From Isoetes engelmannii (taxonomy: Eukaryota; Streptophyta; Lycopodiopsida; Isoetales; Isoetaceae): DNA of 21,566 nucleotides. The position numbers and the translations under genes were made by a program. Every line of letters starts with the position of its first letter. Position 1 is the stretch's first letter. The notes beneath the pieces are model-generated. The model was not told the origin of the DNA and made no database searches. It saw only the letters and a list, made by a program, of their open reading frames with translations. Location: assembly GCA_011763485.2 (NCBI GenBank), contig JAANSK020267382.1, positions 1 to 21,566 of the forward strand, in the 5' to 3' direction. Shown here piece after piece: positions 1 to 9,656 of the stretch.

Positions 1-128
1 ATTTGGATGAGATGCTGCATTGTCGGGGAGCCTTATGCAGTCCACTTGAAGCTGGCTAGACATAGAACATGCCCAACTGCCAGACTACTCCCAAAGCCCG
101 GTGCAAAATATGTAAGTATCCTTCCAAC

Positions 129-414
129 TCGGCTATCCGGTCCAACTCATACCTGCCAATATTATGTGCATAAAACAAAAGGAGACCCAAACAAGTCTGA
201 TTTTCTTTGCCAACATCTTCAATCCTTTCCGCTAGTAAGAAAGGGCAAGAAACATAGGCGCAAGCAGCAAATCGGCTATCCGGTCCAACTCATACCTGCC
301 AATATTATGTGCATAAAACAAAAGGAGACCCAAACAAGTCTGATTTTCTTTGCCAACATCTTCAATCCTTTCCGCTAGTAAGAAAGGGCAAGAAACATAG
401 GCGCAAGCAGCAAA
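129..414. repeat. Perfect tandem duplication, 2 x 143 bp
   Basis: Two head-to-tail copies (129-271 and 272-414) appear identical base for base on reading. The unit starts with TCGGCTATCCGGTCC and ends with GCGCAAGCAGCAAA. Any open frame here arises from the duplication and has no recognisable protein, so it is treated as non-coding. The identity implies a very recent duplication, or an assembly artefact. Confidence 0.9.
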
Positions 415-2255
415 TCAGAGGATGATTCTAAGAATAAGATTAGCATAGACAAGCTCCTTCCTGAAACAACTTCTTTCCCTGATTTTATAGAGACAAAGCA
501 GCAAAACAAGAACCAGTCTGCATATTTCCAAGCCGGCTCAACCCAAACTAACCTAAAACTTGCAAGAAAGGGCCTACAAAGCCTATTCCCCTAGGCAAGA
601 AAAGGGAAAGCAGGGTTGTTGAAAGCATACATCCGGTGTCTCAATCCCTACAGAGCTCCATGAAACCTAAAGGAAATACCGCCTTAGCTGCTCCAGAAGC
701 AGGAAGACCACACAAACCTGGAAAACAAATCCCCAAAACTCGCCAGGTTGCACCTATGCTAGCCACAGCGAAGAAACTAAGCTCCATAGAATGCCGCAGT
801 GCCAGACAGAGAGGGGGTGGGGCGGCCTCCTCTCCTCGCCGCTGCCCTAGCCGCAAGTCTCCACCGCCATAGTTAAAGTTGCATGTGGCTTTATCTTAAT
901 TAGAATGTTGTTCCTGTATTAGTTCCTACCTATAATTGTGCAAACCGTCGACTGAAATAGCTCCGTCGGTATGGCCAGTTATTGAGGAGCAATTCGCTCC
1001 TCAAATCATGGTGACTTCATGTATTTAGAGTTCCTTTAGTCTAATAGAAGAAGCTTTTGGTGTTTGGTATTTGGCAAATATGTCCTCGTACTAATACTTT
1101 ATGAGTGGGTTGCTTCCTGCGTGGCCAGGTACATGGTAGCTAGTAAATCGATGCCGAGGAATGTATTCGATATCTGTTTGGTGATAGGGTGCGGCCGCTA
1201 TAACCTTGTTGCAAGACGAAAAATTAAATTATTTCATCACAAAATTCTGGCGAAAATGAGCTATTGAGTCTTCTTTGGGCATTGTTTGTTTTGTCGAAAA
1301 GGAAAACTTTGCTTCTCAATATTAGTCATGCGAAGAACTTATTGTAAGAGAAGAATCATGAATTGCTCAAAAATAGGTGAGAAGGAAGAAAAGAACGTAC
1401 ACAAGCCAACCAACCTTTGATCGATGCCTTGGTGAAGCAAATAAAGGTGCCTGTTCCAATCCTCTCCATTTTTCTTCCATTTTTGTGGTAAAAGCGAAAG
1501 ACCTAGAGCTTTTCTAAAAAGATCCCCAAGGAATTGAACCCCAGGTTAATACCTCTTGAAATTACCCTCTTAAAGACATAGAGACATTCACAAAAGCTAG
1601 TTAAAGCATTTCGGCAGATTCTAAAGGCTCCAGTATGAGCTTATTATGCTAGCCAGATTATCTCCAAGTTGCACGCAAAGCTTTGTTAGTCCAACAAGCA
1701 CAAAACAGTTACATATTTATGACAACATTTTTCGGGGAGAAAGCAAGAACAAACCAGGAAACATGTTTTGTCGCGAGCCGAATTAAATATAAATGAGACA
1801 AAGTTAGAATCCTTACAGAGATATAATGCTGTGATCCATGTACGTACAACCATGAAGTGCTCTCTTCATATCTGAAACTCCGACCGGAAAACTAAGTGTT
1901 CAAAATTCACATGCTAACATGGGTAAAATTAGTACTTTATGTAACAGTGACCTTACCATATGACCAATCAAAAGCTATATCAACTGCCCCCGTCAATCTT
2001 CAGCTCTGTATATTCTCTGGACTGATGAGCATTGTGTTCCTCCAACCAGCAATAGATAATCCTTAACCATTAGTGCATGGAATGAAAACCAGGTTGCAGT
2101 AACCACAGAGAGGATTAGTCAAAAGATGTTCATAGCTCTATTCCTGGTGATAATTTTGACCATATATGCCAGCATTCAGAGCAATCAGCTGGGTACACTA
2201 TGACAAGTCCTTAATGTCCTTAGTTATACAACTCTAAAACTAATGTAAAGTGGCG
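415..2255. other. Intergenic stretch, 3' flank of the PPR gene
   Basis: No convincing gene is seen on either strand. A short GC-rich island with CCGC and GGCGG runs lies at about 810-872 inside AT-rich DNA; its open frames on both strands lack recognisable motifs. The part closest to 2255 should contain the 3' UTR of the minus-strand PPR gene. I could not fix a polyadenylation site. Confidence 0.5.
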
Positions 2256-5200
2256 TCAATATTCTTGACATGAGCAAATGCCATTTGCGAAATGATGTAT
2301 ACAATGAGCATCCTTTATTATAATATCTCTCATTTCAATCTTGGAGATGATCTTAGTTGCATTGTGGCAGTCCATACACATTGAGAGATTCTTTGTTGCT
2401 CGGATGACTGTCCCAGGTAGTGTACTTATAAGTCCAAAGGCTATAGCCAGTTTCTCAGAATGTCCACACAAGGCGTCTTCCTTCTCCTTGTCTGTAATCT
2501 TGTTCAATACCAACTCAAGTTTTGGTTTATATCCCGCCTGCTTCAAGCGGCTACTTAACTTTTTTAGCATAATGCTGACTTCCTTACTCCGTGGGTGGTT
2601 CTTATCCCCAACAATGAACTCATGCACATTGTTGTCAACCTCAATCCATGTTCTTGCAGGTTTTTTCCATGCACATGCTGATTGCCTCAACTGTTCTATT
2701 TTAGCAGAATCCTCCTCCATGCATGCATCTGAATAAATGCCAGACATGACCACATATGCACCTGCATGCTGCGGATCTAAATGAATAATTTGGTCAAAAC
2801 ATTGCCTTCCCAGGTTCACATGGCCATACGTCCTGCAAGCAGAAAGCAAAGCTGTCCAACTAGTAATGTCTGGTTGGATTATTTGAATTAGCTTCCATGC
2901 CTCATTCAAGCATCCTGCACGCCCAAAGAGATCAACTATGCAGTTATAGTGAAGTGTTTCTGGAGTAATATCATGCTCAGCTTTCATAGATTGGAAATAC
3001 TTGAGGCCTTTCTCTATTAAACAAGTATGGCTGCATGTAGCAAGAATACTGGCAAATGTTGCACCATTAGGCCTAATGCCTTGCCTTTGCATCTCTTCAA
3101 AGCACTGTTCAGCCAATCTAACATTGTGACAAAGGGCATATCCTGCAAGCATAGCACCCCATGACATTATATTCCGGTTCTCCAATTGGTGAAAGACTTT
3201 GCATGCCTGCTCCATATTCCCACATTTTGCATACATATCAACAAGCTGGTTCCCCACTATGATATCAAATTGAACTCCACTCTGAACTATCTGCTGATGA
3301 ATTTGTTTGCCCTTTTCTATAGCTCCTAGGATGCCACATGCCTTTAGGATGCTTGAAAATGTGAAGTTGTCTGAACATATCCCATTGCACTGCATCCTGT
3401 GAAAACATTCCAGAGCAAGCAGCCCTTCCCCATGTTCAGTATATCCTGCAATCATTGTACCCCAAGTGATGACATTTAGGCTCGTAAGACTGTCAAAGAC
3501 TTCGCGAGCTTTTTTTAGGTCCCCACATTTTGCATACATGTCAACAAGAGAATTCTCAACAACAATGTCCATATGCATCCTGGTCCTTATAACCCATTCA
3601 TGAACTTCTTTTCCTCTCTGTAAGTCTCCTATGCTGCCACATGCTTTCAGCAAGCTTGAAACTATGAACTTATCTGGTTTTATCCTTTCAGCCTCCATCT
3701 CATCAAAAGCTTTTACAGCAAGGAGTCCTTCCCCATGTTGAGCATATCCTGCAATCATTAGGGACCAGGTGGTCGTATCTCGGTTTGTCAATTTGCTGAA
3801 GATATTAAGTGCCTCTTCCATGCTTCCAGTTTTTAGATACATATCGAGAATTGCATTCCCCATAAGTATATCAATTTTGGGACCACCACGTGCAACCATC
3901 TGTTCATGGATATGCCGGCCATGTTGTATTGCATTAACACTGCCACAAGCCTTGAGCATGCCCCAATATGCAACTTTGTTAGGCTTTATGCCCTCACTTT
4001 GCATCCTATAGAAGTATTCTATCGCAAGTTGTCCTTCCCCAAGTTGGGCATATCCTGTGATCATTGAACACCATGTCACTAGATCTCGATTGAGTGATTC
4101 AAAGACCCTGCATGCTTCCTCTAATCTCATACACTTGATATACATGTCAACAAGTGTATTTCCAACAATAACATCGGAGTCAAACTCATTTTCAATGATC
4201 TGCTCGTGGATGGATCTTCCAATTACTATAGCCCCTATACTGCCGCATGCCTTTAAGCCACTTGAAAATGTAAATTGTCCAGACTTCATGCCCTCATCTT
4301 CCATCTTGTTGAAACACTGCAGGGCAAGAAGGCCCTCGCCATGATGTGCATATCCTACAATCATTGCTCCCCAGGTCACAAGATTTTTCTTTGGCAAACT
4401 GTTAAAGACTCTCTGTGCTTCCAGCAGGTCCCCACATTTAAAATACATATTTATAAGGGTGCTCCCTACTGTGACATCACACTGAAGGCCCGTCGCAAGG
4501 ACCTGTTCGTGAATCTGCCTGCCCCGGAGAACAGTTCCCATGTTTCCACAAGCTTTCAAGATGCCTATGTATGTGACCTTGTTCGGCTTTATGGCAAATT
4601 CCTGCATTTTCTCCAAGAAATCTAATGCTAGAAGACCTTCGCCATTCTGGGCATATCCTATAATGATAGAACTACATGTCACTACATCTCGGATTTGCAA
4701 TTTCTGAAATATTTCCACTGCTTCTGCCATATTCCCACATTTGGCATACATATCTACTAATGTGCTTCCCAAAACTATGTCATATTTTAGAGTGCTGTCT
4801 GTAATCTGCTCATGAAAATACCTACCGTGTTCGATGTCACCAACAACTGCACATGCTTTCAAAATGCTTGATAATGCAAAGTTGTCTGGCTGTGTGCCAC
4901 CAAGATAAATTCTGTGGCATAACTGAAGTGCAGTTTCCCCCTCATGAAGGCTGGTATTGGCCATGATAATTGCACTCCATGTATAGAAGCTTGGATTGAC
5001 AATTTTGTTAAATGCAAGATTTGCTTCAACCAACCTTTCTCTAGAGGCAAATAGACGAACGAGATGGTCGGCCAAGGCAGAGACAGTATCAAGCCCATTG
5101 CACGCCATCAAATACTGCACGCGCCTACAAAGGTCCAAATCCTGGATTTGTGCACAATCATGCACCAAATTATATGCAAGCTCTCTTGATATAGGCGCTC

Positions 5201-5471
5201 CCTGCTGCTGCATTACTTCTGCAAATTTAAGTGTCTGATCAACCCACCGCAAAGAGTGCAAATGTCTCCTGGATGAAAAGAGGTATTAGCAAAGTTTATG
5301 AATCTGATCAATCCAGGAAACGACTTAAACTGCCTGGTGAAAAAGAAATTTCATTAAAACCAACCTCAAGGTGGTGGGTGTTCGTCCAAAGCGAATCGGA
5401 GCACTGCTATGTTGATCATAAAACATGTGCACGGAGGTTGCTTGATAAAATCCATAATCCACCGTAGCCAT
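2256..5471 (-). CDS. PLS-class PPR protein with E1/E2 and DYW deaminase domain (organelle RNA editing factor)
   Basis: Proposed model: complement(join(2256..5268,5365..5471)), 1039 aa. Exon 1 starts at the ATG at 5471 and ends CTTGAG|GTTGGT; the 96-bp intron ends TTTTCATCCAG|G, and the split codon AG+G keeps the frame. The N terminus is basic and Ser/Thr-rich, ending TTLRRRHLHSLRW, as expected of an organelle targeting peptide. A partial L-S pair precedes residue 130, then seven P-L-S triplets fill 130-836 (707 aa, 7 x 101). E1/E2 span about 837-903. The DYW domain spans about 904-1039, with HSE (972-974), CMDCH (zinc ligands C1000, C1003), HCIHHF and CSC. This family binds RNA one base per repeat and deaminates a specific nucleotide in chloroplast or mitochondrial transcripts. 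The PG box reads KKPARTWIEV, suggesting the DYW:KP class. The protein ends CSCQEY-stop, without the usual final W. Without the intron the first in-frame ATG would be at 5213, cutting into the conserved N-terminal region. Confidence 0.93.
5269..5364 (-). other. Predicted 96-bp intron of the PPR gene
   Basis: The donor is CTTGAG|GTTGGT and the acceptor CTCTTTTCATCCAG|GAGAC, with a good polypyrimidine tract. An in-frame TAA just upstream of exon 2 rules out continuous reading. Removing the intron joins phase-2 exon 1 to exon 2 in frame. cDNA is needed for proof. Confidence 0.7.
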
Positions 5472-5580
5472 AAGTTAGAGCTCCGCTCTCCGTGTGCGTG
5501 TTTTGTTTGCATAAGTAAGCTAAGCATTTCGAGAAAGCAAACCCCAAATTATTTTAGAATGTGGCGTATCACTCATAACG

Positions 5581-5700
5581 TGCCCGAAATGACAAACCGA
5601 AACACCATGGTTTTGCAGTGCCCGAAATGACAAACCGAAACACCATGGTTTTGCAGTGCCCGAAATGACAAACCGAAGATATATACACCATGGTTTTGCT
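5581..5700. repeat. Three tandem 38-bp repeats in the PPR leader or promoter
   Basis: Copies start at 5581, 5619 and 5657 with TGCCCGAAATGACAAACCGA and end with ACACCATGGTTTTGC. The first two look identical; the third carries a 6-7 bp insertion (GATATAT) before its ACACCATGG. The array lies 110-230 bp upstream of the proposed ATG, between it and a TATA-like box. Confidence 0.9.
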
Positions 5701-5703
5701 CCA

Positions 5704-5711
5704 TATTTATA
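5704..5711 (-). promoter_or_regulatory. TATA-like box of the PPR gene
   Basis: The minus strand reads ACGTATAAATATGG; TATAAATA matches the plant TATA consensus and lies 233 bp upstream of the proposed ATG. If used, transcription would start near 5675 and the 38-bp repeats would fall mostly in the 5' UTR. Position and match are the only support. Confidence 0.4.
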
Positions 5712-6546
5712 CGTGAATAGGTATAAAGCTGACGCTAGACCCCCTTAACGTATTGTTCCTCGGCATTTAGGTGTAGGAATTGATCTCGACCCTACTTTGC
5801 AGGACTGTTATATCCCATAGCAGCTCTTAGGTAATCCGTTATGACAGTAATAGGCTGGCGACAAAGTGTTATGCTCATAACATTCCTAAATGGTGCCACG
5901 TTGCAGCCTGTTTCATAACACTGCTAGATTTGAAGAGATTTGGAGACGAAACATAGCTTCTTCGTGTCAAATTTTGGAGATGTACAGTCTGGTTGCATCT
6001 TGCCAGTCAGGTTCCTGTAAATCGTGTAATTGTATGCAAATTTGTGTGACTTTGAAGGGGATTCTGAGATAGACATGGTTGGACAGCCATTTTGGAACTG
6101 AGTAGCTAAACCAGAATGGAAATTCAAGGCTTCATTTGAATAAAATTACAATGTTTTGGACATTCTTGAAGGTTGCAGACTTCTTGGGTCACATGGAGCA
6201 CACAACAAATAATTAAGGCATCAATCCATGCAAATTGCATGGGGCTTTTTGGATGTCTATAATTGGCCATGCAATGCGGCCTTGCATGCAAAATTGTAGG
6301 GCCTAATTAGTGATTTTGAGCAAGTAATTAGAAAAAAAGGCATTTTTGCAGCAGTTTTGGTTTTAGAGAAGAAATCGTCTAATTGAGCATGTAAATCTAA
6401 AATTTTGATAGGGCTTTTGTGCTGGCCTTGCTTGAAATTTATGGCCGACCGTTTTGGGCAAGTTGCATGCTGGAATTTGAAGTATTGGCATCAATTTAAG
6501 GATCCGATTAGAAACAAAATCTGAGCAGAAGAATGAATATGTTAAT
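5712..6546. other. Intergenic, no gene seen
   Basis: AT-rich sequence with only short open frames of low-complexity composition. A small inverted pair, ATGCAAATTGCAT, occurs near 6229. No RNA gene or mobile-element end is recognisable. Confidence 0.5.
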
Positions 6547-6589
6547 TTTTTTTTTTTTTGCTGGCCCAAATGCCTCGTCCCAGGATGTT

Positions 6590-6766
6590 AAGGCTGCTAA
6601 TGTCCTCTGATTTGGCATTATGGCCCAAGGAGAAATGGCCTCGGTGGCCATATGGCCAGGAAATGCCTCGGACGCACTGCCGTACGGCCTCAGCATTTCT
6701 TGGCTATATGGCACCTCGGCCATTTCTCCTGGGACATCATGCCTCATCAGAGGACGTTATCTAGCC
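6590..6766. repeat. Foldback element with arms of about 75-80 bp
   Basis: The left arm (about 6590-6673, from GCTGCTAATGTCCTCTGATT through AGGAGAAATGGCCTCGG to GGAAATGCCTCGG) is the imperfect reverse complement of the right arm (about 6684-6766, CGGCCTCAGCATTTCTTGG ... ATCAGAGGACGTTATCTAGC). The loop is about 10 bp. A 13-T run lies at 6547-6559. A foldback MITE or a hairpin small-RNA precursor both fit. The overlapping open frames on both strands are by-products of the symmetry. Confidence 0.8.
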
Positions 6767-6769
6767 CAT

Positions 6770-7550
6770 ATATGGAAGAGAAGTTGTATTATTTTGGAGT
6801 TCCAAGGTTTAGGACTTGGTTTTCTATGGGGCGTAGGTTTCTGCATGTGTTGTTGCAGGGGTTTTGCTTCCAGATTTTTCTTTTTCTTGTGGTCTGTAGG
6901 TGTCGAAAGTCCTCTTCTGTGTTTTTTTGCTTGCATTGTAAGGAAAGAAGGCATTCGTTGTCTTGAGTTCTTCTTCCATTGGCAACGCCTGAGGTACTTG
7001 TTCATATAGGCTCTTGTGTTATAGCTTTAGTTAGGGGCAGGATGGCTTTGAAGAAGGCTGCAAGTCTATTCCTCCATCTCCCAATTCTCTTCAAATCGAC
7101 GGTTCTTGTATTAGGCCTGGTTTGAGACAGGATTGGGGAGCAATTGACGTCAGTGTGGCGTTGGGGCTCTCAGGCCAAGATGATGATCCTTTGTCTGCCT
7201 TTTGTGACAAGAGGTGTTTGGCAAAGGCAGTTGAACTTGAATGGGTGCATTTAAGATCATTTGCATTGCCAAATTGTTCTTAGGACCTGTTACAATTCTT
7301 CTAAGACTGTGAATGAGGCCATCAAGAAAGACTTCAGTTAACCTCAAAGTCTGCTGGAGTTGTAAGCACCAATCCATGGGGTTTTACATAGTGTAGACCA
7401 TATATAACATGCAATGTTATATACAGTCATAGTTCAACTGAAATGTAAGTTTGCGAAATCTAAAGATTTCATCTTCAATACTCACATGCAAAATTTACAA
7501 GTTTCTGGAACTCAATTATGATAAAAGTGTGAGGAGTAATGAGCGAGGGA
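6770..7550. other. Intergenic, no gene recognised
   Basis: Short open frames exist on both strands but none shows a domain, a splice pattern or good coding composition. A 27-codon plus-strand frame at 7042 looks hydrophobic by chance. Nothing else is identifiable. Confidence 0.45.
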
Positions 7551-7866
7551 TCAAGCATATCTTCTTCTTTTTGTTTTGAAGAACTATATCATCAATATAT
7601 TAAAAGAATGGTAATGGTACAAAGTGAGTGAGGAGGAAGAAGAACTGCCCCAAAGAGACAGCGGTACTTCAACACTCCATAACCAACTCATAAAGAAACA
7701 ACAACATTACTGCTGCACAAAGTGGCCCTCCACATCTACAATGCCGAAGAAGTCCCGCCAAATGGCAAACTTCCGCTCCGCTGAACCCGAGAACACAAGA
7801 AAGCTCTGAAAGAGCTTATACCTAAGCCGAGGAACAAGAGAAGCTGCAGCTCAAGCATATCTTCTT
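7551..7866 (-). mobile_element. 5'-truncated LINE/SINE-like insertion with 16-bp target-site duplication
   Basis: The 16-mer TCAAGCATATCTTCTT occurs at 7551-7566 and again at 7851-7866, flanking a 284-bp insert (7567-7850). On the minus strand the insert ends TTTGTACCATTACCATTC ... ATAGTTCTTCAAAACAAAAAG, like the 3' UTR of plant L1-type LINEs with a short A-rich tail. No reverse transcriptase remains, so this is a truncated copy or a SINE. Confidence 0.75.
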
Positions 7867-7955
7867 GAGACACTTTTTTTTTTTTTTTGAAGGATGTCAA
7901 ACTCTATTCAATACTCCACAAAGTACAAGTATAATTGCAAATTCTTGAGACACTT
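7862..7955 (-). mobile_element. Very short LINE-tail insertion with 14-bp target-site duplication
   Basis: The 14-mer TTCTTGAGACACTT lies at 7862-7875 and 7942-7955, flanking a 66-bp insert (7876-7941). On the minus strand it reads TTTGTGGAGTATTGAATAG, then GACATCCTTCAA and a 13-A tail. This is a heavily truncated retroposon 3' end, inserted directly beside the preceding element so that the two duplications overlap by five bases. Confidence 0.75.
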
Positions 7956-8130
7956 ATGAACATCACAATCTCAGAGGTGCATCAACCGCCGTTATTGCCA
8001 TCTTTACTCTCAACCATGACGACATCTTTGCTTTCCACAACATGAAAGGATGAAAAACTTGGTATTTCTTTTTTGTTTATAATATAGAGATGCCGCCAAA
8101 AAGAGGATTCGAGTAATAGAACCCCTTCGG

Positions 8131-9072
8131 TGTCTTGGATTACACTTTCTACTTCTAGTGAGCGAAAGGAAACAAAAGGCAACAATTACATTTCTTTGAT
8201 CCCAAAGGGCCAATAAATATCCGAATTTCCATGTGTCTTAGAAATTAGCAAATTGCTCTTGTTTAAATTGTGGAGATTGTAGCGAAAAGGGATACTATTT
8301 CTCAACAAGTGAAATCCTTTTTGTATTCTGGAATACACTTGCTATTATGGAATAGCGAAATGGAAAAAATTATCAAAACATTTCGTATTTTGGAATACAC
8401 ATCCTATTATGGTATAGTGAAAGGAAAAATGAAAGCAACATCAACTAGGTTTCTTGGCCCTTAGGGTTACCTGGTTGAGTGGGTTCTCGGTCCTTGTAGT
8501 GAATGTCCATAAACATTTCTTGAACTAGACTTTTTTTTTATGAGTTTCCATAAATCAGGCATTTTCAAAAGTTTTAATGACCTTGCGATTTTAATTTTTT
8601 TGTTTGTTTTATGGTGTACAGGATGGTTTCGAGGGGTTTGAAGGTTACGAGGGATACTGGATCATGGTTCTAAAATAAAGAGGGAAATATAGTCTGGAAT
8701 ACATTGTATTCAAGAATAGGATTTTAGTTTACATTTTCCTGTCTCATGGGGATACAACATAGTTTTGAGAGATACTAGATCATGGTTCCAAAATAAAGAG
8801 AGAAATCTATTCTGGAATACACTTTGTATTCCAGAATAGGATTTGATGCAGATTTTTGCATTATAATTACAGATATAATGGATTTGACGCATTATTTGCA
8901 ACTAATCATATTGCTACGATTTTCTAAATTTTTATTCTTATTTCGTGGAAAGGAAAGAAAGGATGGTTAGTTAGAAGGAAGCTAGTCGACCGGGAGTTAA
9001 TCGAGGGTTTCGAGGAATGTTCTAAAACAAAGAGGGAACTCTATTCTGGAATACACTTTGTATTCCAGAATA
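8131..9072. repeat. Dispersed array of hairpin-forming repeats (at least five copies)
   Basis: The core is TATTCTGGAATAC, then ACTTT, then GTATTCCAGAATA: a 13-bp perfect stem with a 5-bp loop. Perfect copies lie at 8808-8838 and 9042-9072. Decayed copies lie at 8691-8718, 8385-8418 and 8324-8355, with a probable relic at 8131-8170. Three copies share a left flank of the type GATACTRGATCATGGTTC ... AAATAAAGAGRGAAAT (8649-8718, 8769-8838, partial 9018-9072). It may be an eroded MITE family or locally amplified satellite. Confidence 0.8.
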
Positions 9073-9458
9073 GGATTTGAATTTACATAGGAGAGGAGGC
9101 GAATCCTCTTTCTGCCTTTCTAGCTTGATGTGGCGATCTATCTTGGCTCTACGTCGGCTGGTGATCTGAAACCCTGGCATGGTGATATAAAACCCTGGCT
9201 GGTGATGGCAGCTCTTAGATTAGGGTTTCTCAAGATTTTAAGTATGGACGGATCTGTTAAGGATTTTGTGGACGGTTTTTTCATGACCTTCTTGTTCTTC
9301 CTTCTCTTAAACCTTCATGAACCTTCTTGTTCCTCATTTTTTCATGAGTCTAGAGTTGAGGCACAAAAACCTTCGCACAAAAACCATGGCGAGATTGTGA
9401 TCCATGGGAAACATGATTATTTTTTGCCATGGAATTCATAACATGAGTTGTTTTTTTC

Positions 9459-9656
9459 ATGGACCTTCTTGTTCCTCCTTCTGCGGACAGATTTGTTAAG
9501 GAACCTGCTGAAGTGATTCGACTTTCTTGTTCCTCCTGTCAACGGCACCTGCCAGAACAGTATCCTTATCATACATTCCTTAGACAGTGTTCTTGTAAGA
9601 ACATTGAGGTAGCAGAAGAAGCACGGCGTCGCAACAGAGGATTCGGGTCATCTTAA
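9459..9656 (+). CDS. Possible small Cys-containing protein or terminal exon, unrecognised
   Basis: Open frame from the ATG at 9459 to TAA, 65 aa; a TGA stop lies five codons upstream. The second half looks protein-like: CSSCQRHLP, then LRQCSCKNIEVAEEA and a basic, Gly/Ser-rich end. Four cysteines in a CX2C-X15-CXC layout could bind zinc. A pyrimidine-rich stretch ending CTGCGGACAG just before the conserved-looking part could be a splice acceptor, making this the last exon of a plus-strand gene whose other exons I cannot find. I do not recognise the family. Confidence 0.25.
   Translation: MDLLVPPSADRFVKEPAEVIRLSCSSCQRHLPEQYPYHTFLRQCSCKNIEVAEEARRRNRGFGSS

Noticed and set aside
7-378. 123-codon open frame on the plus strand
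   Set aside because: It spans the 143-bp tandem duplication, repeats its own peptide and has no recognisable domain.
636-872. Overlapping open frames on both strands in a GC-rich island
   Set aside because: Low-complexity composition, no motif and no clear splice context.
2341-5238. Several plus-strand frames of 80-131 codons opposite the PPR gene
   Set aside because: They are antisense shadows of the strongly coding PPR repeats.
6508-7009. Several overlapping frames on both strands
   Set aside because: They follow from the foldback symmetry and homopolymer runs; no protein family is visible.
7624-7809. 61-codon plus-strand frame
   Set aside because: It lies inside the retroposon insert flanked by the 16-bp duplication.
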